Assembly: GCA_002399405.1 (NCBI GenBank)
Contig: DHDP01000001.1
Coordinates: 189,850 to 253,849 of the forward strand
DNA from: Treponema sp. UBA4873
GTDB taxonomy: Bacteria > Spirochaetota > Spirochaetia > Treponematales > Treponemataceae
Reading direction: 5' to 3'
DNA length: 64,000 nucleotides
The notes under the pieces were generated by a model, which saw only the letters and a list, made by a program, of their open reading frames with translations, made no database searches and had not been told where the DNA came from. Positions 1-7,584 of this stretch are shown piece after piece (the first letter of the stretch is position 1; each line of letters opens with the position of its first letter). The translations under genes were made by a program, and so were the position numbers.

Positions 1-12
1 AAATGGCGAGAA

Positions 13-42
13 AGACGATTTTACAGGGATGTAAAATCGTCT
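13..42 (-). terminator. Inverted repeat just past the TPM gene, probable terminator
   Basis: Two perfect 12-base arms (13-24 and 31-42) with a 6-base loop lie immediately after the stop codon of the TPM-domain gene on the minus strand. Only a short T-rich tract (TTTCTC) follows on that strand, so it may be a weak terminator or an mRNA-end stabiliser. Confidence 0.5.
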
Positions 43-46
43 GGCG

Positions 47-853
47 TTACCAGCTCCCCGATGCACCGCCGCCGCCGAAGCTGCCGCCGCCGCCCGAAAA
101 TCCGCCGCCACTTCCTCCTCCGAACCCGCCGCCGCCGAATCCGGTGAAGTTGTTATGGTGATCGTGACGTGGGCGGGTACCGCCGCGGAACAGCGGAAAC
201 AGGAGCCACGGAAGCCACCAGTGCCTGCGGCCCGTCATGCCCGGAATAACCATAAGCCATACAAAAAGGAAAATTAACCCGAAGAAAAGGGCCGCAAGTG
301 TATCATTATCATTTTGTTCGTTGCCGCCGGTTGCGACGCTTTTTGCGACAAGCTCCGCGTTGTCAGATGCGATGCCTCCCATGTTCTTTACACCCTTGAT
401 GATTCCCTCTCCGTAATCGCCTGAACGGAATTCCGGTGTAATCACATTGCGTATGATGAGCCCGCACTTTGCGTCGGTAAGTCTGTCCTCCAGACCGTAG
501 CCGACTTCTATGCGTACTTTGTGCTCGTTCATCGCTACGAGAAGAAGAGCTCCGTTGTCCTTATCTTTTTCGCCGAGCCGCCATGCCTGCGCAACCCGTA
601 CGCTGTATCCTTCGAGGTCTTCGTTTTCGAGCGACGGAATCGTGAGGACGGCAATCTGAACACCCGTCGTATTGTCGAGTGATTCAAGGTAATCAGTCAA
701 TTCGGATTTTTCGCTGCCTGAGAGAATACCGGCTTCGTCCATAACCCGGTCCGTAAGCGCGGGGATGTCGAGCGAAAACGCGGGAAAAACAGCAAGAATA
801 ACCGATGCGATGAACGCTGCGGCCGGTTTGTTTATTTTACTGATTAATACCAT
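47..853 (-). CDS. TPM-domain protein with Gly-rich tail (YgcG type)
   Basis: The protein has 268 residues. An N-terminal hydrophobic signal (about residues 10-27) is followed by a TPM domain (about 30-165), then a transmembrane segment (about 188-206) and a tail made almost only of Gly, Ser and Phe ending in GASGSW. This architecture is typical of YgcG/TPM_phosphatase proteins, whose exact function is unsettled; phosphatase activity has been reported for a plant relative. The start has a GGAGG ribosome site and overlaps the stop of the upstream TPM gene by 10 bases, so the two are translationally coupled. It is the last gene of a lemA-TPM-TPM operon, a widespread bacterial arrangement thought to act at the envelope. 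Confidence 0.85.
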   Translation of the reverse strand: MVLISKINKPAAAFIASVILAVFPAFSLDIPALTDRVMDEAGILSGSEKSELTDYLESLDNTTGVQIAVLTIPSLENEDLEGYSVRVAQAWRLGEKDKDNGALLLVAMNEHKVRIEVGYGLEDRLTDAKCGLIIRNVITPEFRSGDYGEGIIKGVKNMGGIASDNAELVAKSVATGGNEQNDNDTLAALFFGLIFLFVWLMVIPGMTGRRHWWLPWLLFPLFRGGTRPRHDHHNNFTGFGGGGFGGGSGGGFSGGGGSFGGGGASGSW

Positions 854-1548
854 TCTGCATCCTCCAGTACGGTGAGACCGTCGGGAAGTTCATCGGGATT
901 TTCCTCATGCGCGGGAAAATTCTGCGCAAGCAGGTCTCCGCACTTTTCTATTGCATTAATAAATCCGGTTTTTGCGCTGCCTGACTTGATGTCCGCCGCG
1001 AGTTCGTCGGATATAATTTTCCATAAATCCGGTGAAATTTTTGCTGAAATACCGCGGTCTGCAACGATTCGCACCTGCCGTTCCAGGTATGAAACGAATA
1101 TCAGTATACCCGAATGCTCTGCCGTTTCGTAAATACCGCTTTCCGTAAAGTGCCGCATTGCCCGGCGCGTAACGCTGGCAGTGCGGACAATCCGCGGAAT
1201 AACAATGCGGTCGAGAGCCGGAATATTAAAGAGATAAAACGATGCGGAAACCGACACAAAGCAGACGAAACCGTATAAAGCGGGAAGCGCCCATATGCGC
1301 TGCGTCCAAGTGATGCGTTCATATACACTGCTGATTTTCCCGGCAAACGGCAGCAGCACCGCAAAAACAAGTACCGAAATACATACGGAAGCAAGCAGTT
1401 CCCAGAATGCATAATGTGCGCTTTCGGCCGTAATCGCTGCTTCTATTTCACCCGTCGTTTTTGATTCAACTTTCCTGACCGCTTCGGAAATCTCTTCGAA
1501 ATCATTCTGCGAAAGCTTCAGCTTTTTCAGCATCGTCTTTGTCTTCAT
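844..1548 (-). CDS. Membrane TPM-domain protein
   Basis: The protein has 234 residues. Its start resembles the second half of lemA-linked TPM proteins, with the phrase TGEIEAAI near residue 32, two transmembrane segments (about 50-70 and 88-107) and a TPM-like C-terminal half containing the motif SGILIFVSYLERQVRI. It sits between lemA and a second TPM gene in one minus-strand operon. The start at 1548 has only a weak AGG site, and Met6 (1533) is an alternative. The TPM domain here lacks a signal peptide and is anchored by the two helices instead. Family assignment is good; the biochemical role is not known. Confidence 0.8.
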   Translation of the reverse strand: MKTKTMLKKLKLSQNDFEEISEAVRKVESKTTGEIEAAITAESAHYAFWELLASVCISVLVFAVLLPFAGKISSVYERITWTQRIWALPALYGFVCFVSVSASFYLFNIPALDRIVIPRIVRTASVTRRAMRHFTESGIYETAEHSGILIFVSYLERQVRIVADRGISAKISPDLWKIISDELAADIKSGSAKTGFINAIEKCGDLLAQNFPAHEENPDELPDGLTVLEDAEWY

Positions 1549-1560
1549 CCTGTTGTTTCC

Positions 1561-2169
1561 TTAAAACTGCACTTTTGGAGCCGACTGCGCTTCTGCCGCC
1601 GCCGTGAAGTACTGTTTTTTCTCAAAGTTCGACATATTTGCAATAAAGTTGTTCGGGAACGTGCGGATATACGAATTGTACGTTTTTGCGGAATCGTTGA
1701 AGCGGTTCCGCGCGACTGTGATTCGGTTTTCCGTTCCTTCAAGCTGATCCTGAAGCGCGAGGAAATTCTGATCGGCCTTAAGTTCCGGATAGTTTTCCGT
1801 CACCATGAGCAGACGCTGGAGACTGCTGCCGAGCTGGTCCTGCACCTGCTGGTATCTGGCGAAAGCTTCCGGATCGTTGAGAATTTTTTCGTCTACGTTG
1901 ACGACTCCGCCCGCTTTCGAGCGCGCTTCCGCAACCTGCGTATATACGTCGCTTTCATGAGACGCGTACCCTTTGACCGTTGCGACAAGGTTCGGAATCA
2001 GATCGTAGCGGCGCTGGTACTGGTTCTGTACCTCCGCCCACTGGCTTGTTACGTCCTCGTCCATTGTGACCATTTTATTGTAAGTACCTGCTCCGCACTG
2101 GGCGAGCAGGAGCACAACAGCTGCAATAATCACGATAATTATAATCGCTTTTTTACCACCTTTAGACAT
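1561..2169 (-). CDS. lemA: LemA family protein
   Basis: The protein has 202 residues from ATG 2169, which is preceded by AGGAG; an in-frame ATG at 2211 upstream has no site. A single N-terminal helix (KKAIIIIVIIAAVVLLLAQ) anchors a long alpha-helical domain with LemA signatures such as VTMDEDVTSQWAEVQNQYQRR, YDLIPNLV and the C-terminal YNSYIRTFPNN. LemA proteins are exposed with the N-terminus outside; the function is undefined in most bacteria. It is the first gene of the lemA-TPM-TPM operon. Confidence in the family is high. Confidence 0.92.
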   Translation of the reverse strand: MSKGGKKAIIIIVIIAAVVLLLAQCGAGTYNKMVTMDEDVTSQWAEVQNQYQRRYDLIPNLVATVKGYASHESDVYTQVAEARSKAGGVVNVDEKILNDPEAFARYQQVQDQLGSSLQRLLMVTENYPELKADQNFLALQDQLEGTENRITVARNRFNDSAKTYNSYIRTFPNNFIANMSNFEKKQYFTAAAEAQSAPKVQF

Positions 2170-2371
2170 GTTAACTCCTGAAAAAAATAAATTTCTATTA
2201 ACAATATACACACTTTTCCCTGAAAAAAAACTATGAAAATAAAAAGTTCATTCGGATAGGACATAAAAACTATTGAATAAATCAGTTTTTACGGATATTC
2301 TACCTATATATAAAACAGACAGAGTATTTTGTTACTTTGGATTATAGTAGATATGGTTTTATGGAGTACTT

Positions 2372-3766
2372 ATGGCAGCAGATAAATACGATTTTACCAT
2401 CGAAACACTGGGACCGTGCAAAGTTCAGTCTCCTATTCAGCTTTCTACGGTAGTAGGCGATTACCGCGCAAATTATGTAAAAGACGATTCATATGTGCGT
2501 TACCGTGTGAACGTGTTCAACGGTAAAGATCAGGATGACCAGACGTCGTCCAACCTTATGCAGAAAGCAGGCCCGCGTGAGTTTATTTATTTTGACCCGA
2601 AACACGTAAAAGCAGGCATCTGCACGTGCGGCGGTCTGTGCCCCGGACTTAACGACGTCATCCGCGCAATCGTCCGCTGTCTGTATAACCGTTACGGCGT
2701 AAACCGTATTCTCGGTTTCCAGTACGGATTCAAAGGATTTTTTCCCGATGAAGGTTTTGAAACAATCCAGCTGAATCCCGACAACGTCGACGAAATTCAC
2801 AAGATAGGCGGTTCCTTCCTCGGAACAAGCCGCGGCGGCGGCGAACGGGTAAACGACATTGTCGACTGCGTTGAGAAGATGGATATAAACATGCTGTTCA
2901 TTATCGGCGGCGACGGCACGCAGCGCGGTGCGCTCGACATTGCGAACGAAGTAGACAGACGCGGACTTAAGGTCGCCGTCATCGGCATTCCCAAAACAGT
3001 CGACAACGATTTGCTGTTCATCGACCGGTCGTTCGGTTTTGAAACCGCAGTTGAACGCGCAAAGGAAGCCGTCACGGCAATAAATATGGAGGCTCATTCG
3101 CAGATTAACGGCATCGGCCTTGTAAAGCTCATGGGACGCGAGTCGGGCTTTATTGCGGCTGCAACGGCGCTTGCATGCCACGAGGCGAACTTCTGCCTTA
3201 TTCCCGAAGTACCGTTCGATCTGGACGGACCGAACGGCCTGCTTGCAAATCTTGAACAGCATCTTGTCGATCGGCATCATGCGGTCATCATTGTCGCCGA
3301 AGGTGCGGGCCAGGAGCTTCTTACAAAGACAAATCAGACTGATGCGTCCGGAAACATCAAGCTTGCCGACATCGGTGTCTATCTCCGCGATCAGATTACG
3401 AAGTATTTTAAGGACAAGCACTTCCACAATAACCTCAAGTACATTGACCCGGGCTATCAGATCCGCGCGTCGGTTACGACGGCGAACGATTCCATTTACT
3501 GCGAGCGCCTCGGCAACAACGCCGTGCACGCAGCTATGGCGGGAAAAACGAAGATGGTCGTCGGCCTTGTTCACGACAAGTTCGTGCACATTCCGATCAG
3601 CGCCGTAACGATGCACCGCAACGTCGTCGACCCGGAAGGCGCAATGTGGCGCGACGTTCTCGACGCGACATCCCAGCCGATTATGATGGTAAACAACCTT
3701 GAGGCAGCCCGCGAGCGTATGGCAAAAGCGGCCGCCGACGGAAGAAAGAAACCTTCGGAAAAATAG
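2372..3766 (+). CDS. pfk: 6-phosphofructokinase, long spirochaete/protist clade
   Basis: A 464-residue enzyme of upper glycolysis that phosphorylates fructose 6-phosphate. The phosphoryl-donor signature GGDGT lies at 179-183, the catalytic loop PKTVDND at 207-213 and the sugar-phosphate motif MGRESGF at 254-260. The Gly in GGDGT is the residue found in ATP-dependent enzymes, whereas the Lys in PKTVDND is usual in pyrophosphate enzymes and in the long ATP-using clade of trypanosomes and some amoebae. Donor choice is therefore likely ATP but not proven. The roughly 70-residue N-terminal extension is typical for this clade. The gene is monocistronic, with a TGGAGT ribosome site before ATG 2372. 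Confidence 0.92.
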   Translation: MAADKYDFTIETLGPCKVQSPIQLSTVVGDYRANYVKDDSYVRYRVNVFNGKDQDDQTSSNLMQKAGPREFIYFDPKHVKAGICTCGGLCPGLNDVIRAIVRCLYNRYGVNRILGFQYGFKGFFPDEGFETIQLNPDNVDEIHKIGGSFLGTSRGGGERVNDIVDCVEKMDINMLFIIGGDGTQRGALDIANEVDRRGLKVAVIGIPKTVDNDLLFIDRSFGFETAVERAKEAVTAINMEAHSQINGIGLVKLMGRESGFIAAATALACHEANFCLIPEVPFDLDGPNGLLANLEQHLVDRHHAVIIVAEGAGQELLTKTNQTDASGNIKLADIGVYLRDQITKYFKDKHFHNNLKYIDPGYQIRASVTTANDSIYCERLGNNAVHAAMAGKTKMVVGLVHDKFVHIPISAVTMHRNVVDPEGAMWRDVLDATSQPIMMVNNLEAARERMAKAAADGRKKPSEK

Positions 3767-3787
3767 TTTGGAAATTGCACAAGGCGT

Positions 3788-3823
3788 TTGCGTTTTGGTT
3801 TGTGATGGTATACAATAGTATAC
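3788..3823 (+). promoter_or_regulatory. Promoter and palindromic operator of a toxin-antitoxin operon
   Basis: TTGCGT (3788-3793), a 17-base spacer and TACAAT (3811-3816) form a sigma-70-like promoter. The palindrome GTATAC-AATA-GTATAC (3808-3823) covers the -10 box and ends directly before the ATG at 3824. Transcription would start at or within a base or two of the start codon, and a repressor on the palindrome would block polymerase. Confidence 0.6.
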
Positions 3824-4165
3824 ATGAACCGTTTATTACAGTTATCTGATTTGCAGGTACTTTGTGCAGAACATAAGATCCGCTGGACAAATCATATTCT
3901 TACACGATTGTTGCAGCGGGGAATTATGTTGGCGGATGTTGAAAATGCGGTTATGCATGGCGAGATAATTGAACAGTATCCTGATGATTACCCGAATCCC
4001 AGTTGTCTTATTCTGGGGGCGGCAACAGCCGACAGGAAACTTCATGTAGTATGCGGTAGTGACGGAACCTTGTTATGGATGATAACTGCATATTATCCCG
4101 TGGTTGACCGCTGGGAAAAGGATTTTCGTAAACGCAGAATAAACGGGAAGGAGGATTGCGAATGA
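3824..4165 (+). CDS. DUF4258 protein, probable toxin of a type II TA pair
   Basis: The protein has 113 residues and is small and basic. The central phrase RWTNHILTRLLQRGI and the later YPNPSCLILG and LHVVCG segments fit DUF4258, a family with RelE/MqsR-like toxin features that is often encoded just before a YgiT-type zinc-finger protein, as here. The stop overlaps the next start by four bases (ATGA). No ribosome site precedes the ATG; the promoter places it at the message 5' end. The toxin role is inferred from family and context. Confidence 0.7.
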   Translation: MNRLLQLSDLQVLCAEHKIRWTNHILTRLLQRGIMLADVENAVMHGEIIEQYPDDYPNPSCLILGAATADRKLHVVCGSDGTLLWMITAYYPVVDRWEKDFRKRRINGKEDCE

Positions 4166-4389
4166 CTTGTTTTATGTGTAAAGGTCCGCTTGAACAGGGA
4201 ACAGCTACTTTTATGGCAGATTTGGGAACCTGTATAGTTATTGTAAAGAACGTTCCCGCTTTTATTTGTTCGCAGTGCGGAGAGACTTCGTATTCCGATG
4301 AAACAGCAAAAAAACTCGAACAGATCGTCAATTCGCTTCGGGCACATGTCACTGATATAGCTGTTACGGATTATCAGGCTGCTGCATAA
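4162..4389 (+). CDS. YgiT-type zinc-finger protein, probable MqsA-like antitoxin
   Basis: The protein has 75 residues from ATG 4162, which has GGAGG seven bases upstream; a TTG at 4156 in the same frame is less likely. Two CxxC pairs (C3/C6 and C36/C39) form the YgiT/MqsA zinc site. The usual C-terminal helix-turn-helix of MqsA is missing, so this is the short antitoxin form. It is translationally coupled to the DUF4258 gene. It probably binds the toxin and may help repress the operon through the GTATAC palindrome, although without the helix-turn-helix DNA binding is uncertain. Confidence 0.75.
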   Translation: MTCFMCKGPLEQGTATFMADLGTCIVIVKNVPAFICSQCGETSYSDETAKKLEQIVNSLRAHVTDIAVTDYQAAA

Positions 4390-4406
4390 AATTTCTTAAA
4401 AAGTAA

Positions 4407-4441
4407 AACGCCCTGCTTCATAACGGAGCAGGGCGTTCATT
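4407..4441. terminator. Bidirectional intrinsic terminator
   Basis: Perfect 11-base arms (4407-4417 and 4427-4437) enclose a 9-base loop; T-rich sequence follows on the plus strand and the complementary run of A lies on the other side. It sits between two convergent genes (antitoxin and cstA-like). Confidence 0.85.
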
Positions 4442-4461
4442 TTTTAACCTGTCGTTTTTAA

Positions 4462-6108
4462 TTACGCCTGTCTGCGGGTAAACACTCTGACTGCTTCGAT
4501 AAGCTGCAGAATTGCAAGTACGAAGAGCACGATTGCAATCACGGAAAGAGGTATGAATCCGCCCGGCTGGAAGTTCTTTATGATCATGAGAACAAGCGCC
4601 GTGAACGTGACTGCGAACATGAAAATCATAGGGATGATAGTTTCGAACGAATGTTTTCCCTTGTTGAGAACCCATGCCGTGACGGCGAGAAGCGCGAGAG
4701 CTGCAAGCAGCTGGTTCGCAGAGCCGAAAATAGGCCATACTTTCGCATACCCTGCTACGAGGAAAATAACGGAAACTGCGACGGTGAGAATTGTCGCAAT
4801 ATACATGTTGGATGCAGCCTTCGTTACGACATTCGGCTTTTTTGCCTCTCCTGCGAGTTCCTGAAGAAGGTAACGCCCGATGCGCGTTGCCGTGTCGAGC
4901 GAAGTAAGGGCGAACGCGGAATATGCGAGCGTAACGAATACTTTTCCGACCTGCAGATTGATTCCGAACGTGTTCATAAATTCTGCGACACCGTTTGCGA
5001 ATACGACGGCCGGAGTGCCGAGTTTGTTTCCGTCGGCGATTGCCGTGATGCCGTCTTTGCTCAGGTAACAGACGACGATGAGCGCGACGATTGCAAGAAG
5101 ACCTTCGACGAGCATTGCCCCGTATCCGATTACCTGCGCATCGGGTTTTGCCTTACCGAGCTGTTTCGACGTCGTACCCGACGCGATGAGCGAATGGAAT
5201 CCTGAGATGGCGCCGCATGCGACCGTTACGAAAAGCACCGGGAACAGGGAACTGCCGCCGACCGTGAAGGTGGTGAAGGCGTCCATGTTTACGGCCGGAT
5301 GTTTTACGAATACGCCTATGACGGCTCCGGCCATCATTGCGTAAAGCAGGAAGGAGCAGAGGTAGTCGCGCGGCTGGAGAAGAAGCCAGACGGGAAGAAC
5401 CGACGCCGCAAAGATGTAGATGATGAGAACAACGCGCCAGCCGTTCACACCGAACTTGAGGACGGGGCAGAAGTATCCGAGGATGATTGCACCGGCAACG
5501 AGGACGACGCCGAGAATGGTACTTACGCCGAGCGGAGCGTGAAGTTTATTGCGTGCGAATCCGAAGAGAAACGCAAGCCCGATGAAGATAATCGAGGCTG
5601 TACCGGCCTGCGCACCGGTGAGGTTTCCGAACGCGGGGTCGTATGCGAACGTTTTTGCGCAGATGTCCGTAAATGCGGCGACGACGAGCGTAATCGTTAC
5701 CCACGCGTACCAGTTGAATATCGTCTGGGCGCGTTTCGACACATTTGTCCTGATGATTTCACCGATGGATTTACCGTCGTTGTTGATCGACGCGGCGAGT
5801 GAACCGAAATCGTGGACGCCGCCGAAAAAAATCGATCCGGCGACTATCCACAGGTACACCGGAACCCAGCCGAACACCGCCGCAAGAATCGGACCCGTAA
5901 TGGGACCCGCGCCCGCGATTGACGAGAAGTGATGGCCGAATAGAACGCGTGCGTCCGTGGGCACGTAATCCATGTTGTCCTGCAGACGGTGTGCAGGCGT
6001 TTCCTTTACGCCTGCAAGGCCCCATTTTTTTGCAAGAAAGCCGCCGTAGCAGATGTAGGCAATCAGAAAAAATACGATTGCCGAAATGAGAATGACTAAC
6101 GAGTTCAT
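4462..6108 (-). CDS. cstA: CstA family transporter (carbon starvation protein type)
   Basis: A 548-residue integral membrane protein with about 15 hydrophobic segments. The N-terminal block from YVPTDARVLFGHHF through IAGAGPITGP is the CstA signature, and FHSLIASGTTSKQLGK is the second conserved block. Family members take up peptides or pyruvate; it is shorter than the roughly 700-residue E. coli CstA because the extra C-terminal region is absent, as in many anaerobes. The substrate cannot be told from sequence. A GGGGGA ribosome site precedes ATG 6108. It is transcribed alone and ends at a bidirectional terminator. Confidence 0.9.
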   Translation of the reverse strand: MNSLVILISAIVFFLIAYICYGGFLAKKWGLAGVKETPAHRLQDNMDYVPTDARVLFGHHFSSIAGAGPITGPILAAVFGWVPVYLWIVAGSIFFGGVHDFGSLAASINNDGKSIGEIIRTNVSKRAQTIFNWYAWVTITLVVAAFTDICAKTFAYDPAFGNLTGAQAGTASIIFIGLAFLFGFARNKLHAPLGVSTILGVVLVAGAIILGYFCPVLKFGVNGWRVVLIIYIFAASVLPVWLLLQPRDYLCSFLLYAMMAGAVIGVFVKHPAVNMDAFTTFTVGGSSLFPVLFVTVACGAISGFHSLIASGTTSKQLGKAKPDAQVIGYGAMLVEGLLAIVALIVVCYLSKDGITAIADGNKLGTPAVVFANGVAEFMNTFGINLQVGKVFVTLAYSAFALTSLDTATRIGRYLLQELAGEAKKPNVVTKAASNMYIATILTVAVSVIFLVAGYAKVWPIFGSANQLLAALALLAVTAWVLNKGKHSFETIIPMIFMFAVTFTALVLMIIKNFQPGGFIPLSVIAIVLFVLAILQLIEAVRVFTRRQA

Positions 6109-6138
6109 TCCATCCCCCTTTTATAATGTATGCTTTTA

Positions 6139-6645
6139 TTAAGATTTATGACCGCTGCATGCAGGCACAAAAATTTTCTTTTCCCGACGACCGGCAGGAT
6201 TTGTGTATACTTTTCCGGATGCGAGGTCTACGAGAATTGTCTTGCATTCGACATATCCCCAGAAGTAAAACCGGAACGATTTGTTGAAGCGGAAACGTTT
6301 TACGAGCGTAACGGCTTCTTTTTCAGGTGATTCGGCGGCGAAAACGCGCGTGACGACGGTGGACTTATGGTGGCGCGACGGTTCCGCATATTCGAGCGCC
6401 AACGCCGGTAGTCCGGCTAATTCCGTACTGACAAACGACGGAGTGGCGTTGAATGAAACGAGACAGATTTCCTTCGAATCGTAAAAATCCATCACGTTTT
6501 CTTTAAAAAGCACCGTCTGCGTTTCGCGTGCGGCGTATTTTGCAGCCAGATCGTATTTTTTCCCGCTCCACATACCGCCGCTCAGCACATCGAAGTATTT
6601 TCCGAACCGCTGAGTCAAAAGCTCCGTGTATTCATCGATTTTCAT
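6139..6645 (-). CDS. Uncharacterised protein
   Basis: The protein has 168 residues and is soluble, with no signal peptide or membrane segment. It is rich in aromatic residues near the C-terminus (FRFNKSFRFYFWGYVECK) and has mixed alpha/beta character. I do not recognise the family. No clear ribosome site precedes ATG 6645. It runs divergently from the IMP cyclohydrolase gene and lies 30 bases upstream of cstA on the same strand, so it may share a transcript with it. The codon use matches its neighbours, which supports a real gene. Confidence 0.65.
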   Translation of the reverse strand: MKIDEYTELLTQRFGKYFDVLSGGMWSGKKYDLAAKYAARETQTVLFKENVMDFYDSKEICLVSFNATPSFVSTELAGLPALALEYAEPSRHHKSTVVTRVFAAESPEKEAVTLVKRFRFNKSFRFYFWGYVECKTILVDLASGKVYTNPAGRREKKIFVPACSGHKS

Positions 6646-6773
6646 TTATATTAACATTATACAGTGTTTATTAAGTTAGTCAATAAATATTGAAAATATA
6701 CAGTATGGCTGAAAATACATATGTTGCGGAACGGATTGATTTCGTACATAATAAAAAGCAGGAGCGGTACGGT

Positions 6774-7487
6774 ATGAAAGCAGCAGTATTGGCGGAAGAA
6801 CTCAGGGGAAATGATTATCCCGGACGGGGGATTGTCATCGGGCGGTCGGAAGACGGCCGGTATGCGGTAACGGCTTATTTTATCATGGGGCGCAGTGAAA
6901 ACAGCCGGAACCGTATTTTCGTGACTGACGGTGAAGGAATCAGAACGCAGGCGTTCGATCCGTCTAAAATGAAGGATCCGAGCCTCATTATCTATGCGCC
7001 CGTGCGGGTGCTCGGCACAAAGACAATCGTTACGAACGGCGATCAGACCGACACGATTTACGACGGCATGGACCACCAGATGACGTTCGAGCAGTCGCTT
7101 CGCAGCCGCGAATTCGAGCCCGATTCGCCGAACTTCACTCCCCGCATTTCCGGCGTTATGCATATTGAGGGCGGAAAATACAACTTTGCGCTTTCAATCG
7201 TCAAGTGCGGGGACGGGAATCCGGAAAGCTGCAACCGGTTTACGTTTGCGTATGAGAATCCGCAGAACGGAGCAGGGCGCTTTATCCACACCTACACGGG
7301 CAACGGAAATCCGCTGCCGAGCTTTGAAGGCGAACCGAAACTTGTCGGCATTAAGGGACCTATCGACGGTTTTACCGGCCTGATATGGGACAGTCTTAAT
7401 GCGGACAATAAAGTGTCGCTTTTTACGCGTTTTATCGAAATCAGAACGGGAAAGTATGAAAGCAGAATTGTAAATAAAAATGTCTGA
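6774..7487 (+). CDS. IMP cyclohydrolase, PurO-like
   Basis: The protein has 237 residues. It matches the stand-alone IMP cyclohydrolase family (PF07826), with NDYPGRGIVIGRSEDG, AYFIMGRSENSRNR and APVRVLGTKTIVTNGDQTD as conserved blocks. It closes the ring of FAICAR to IMP, the last step of purine synthesis. I place the start at ATG 6774, which has AGGAG nine bases upstream and falls just before the conserved domain; in-frame starts at 6690 (TTG) and 6705 have no site. Its presence suggests that the partner AICAR formyltransferase is a separate protein rather than a bifunctional PurH. Confidence 0.85.
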   Translation: MKAAVLAEELRGNDYPGRGIVIGRSEDGRYAVTAYFIMGRSENSRNRIFVTDGEGIRTQAFDPSKMKDPSLIIYAPVRVLGTKTIVTNGDQTDTIYDGMDHQMTFEQSLRSREFEPDSPNFTPRISGVMHIEGGKYNFALSIVKCGDGNPESCNRFTFAYENPQNGAGRFIHTYTGNGNPLPSFEGEPKLVGIKGPIDGFTGLIWDSLNADNKVSLFTRFIEIRTGKYESRIVNKNV

Positions 7488-7558
7488 AAGTATGATTTTA
7501 GTATGATTGTTCCCCGATAACAACGTTTTAATTGCATAATTTATAAAATAATAGTAAT

Positions 7559-7578
7559 ATCCTTAATCAGATAAGGAT
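7559..7578 (+). promoter_or_regulatory. Hairpin that covers the ribosome site of the neopullulanase gene
   Basis: ATCCTTA (7559-7565) and TAAGGAT (7572-7578) are perfect 7-base arms with a 6-base loop. The second arm contains the AAGGA ribosome site of the gene starting at 7585, so folding would hide it. Whether the short stem is stable enough to matter in the cell is unknown. Confidence 0.4.
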
Positions 7579-7584
7579 GCTACT

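Noticed and set aside
872..1132. A plus-strand open frame inside the second TPM gene
   Set aside because: Antisense to a conserved membrane protein in a clear operon; no supporting signal.
2489..3616. Long open frame of 375 codons on the minus strand inside the phosphofructokinase gene
   Set aside because: The plus strand encodes a full, motif-complete enzyme; the opposite frame has no recognisable domain and is a side effect of codon use.
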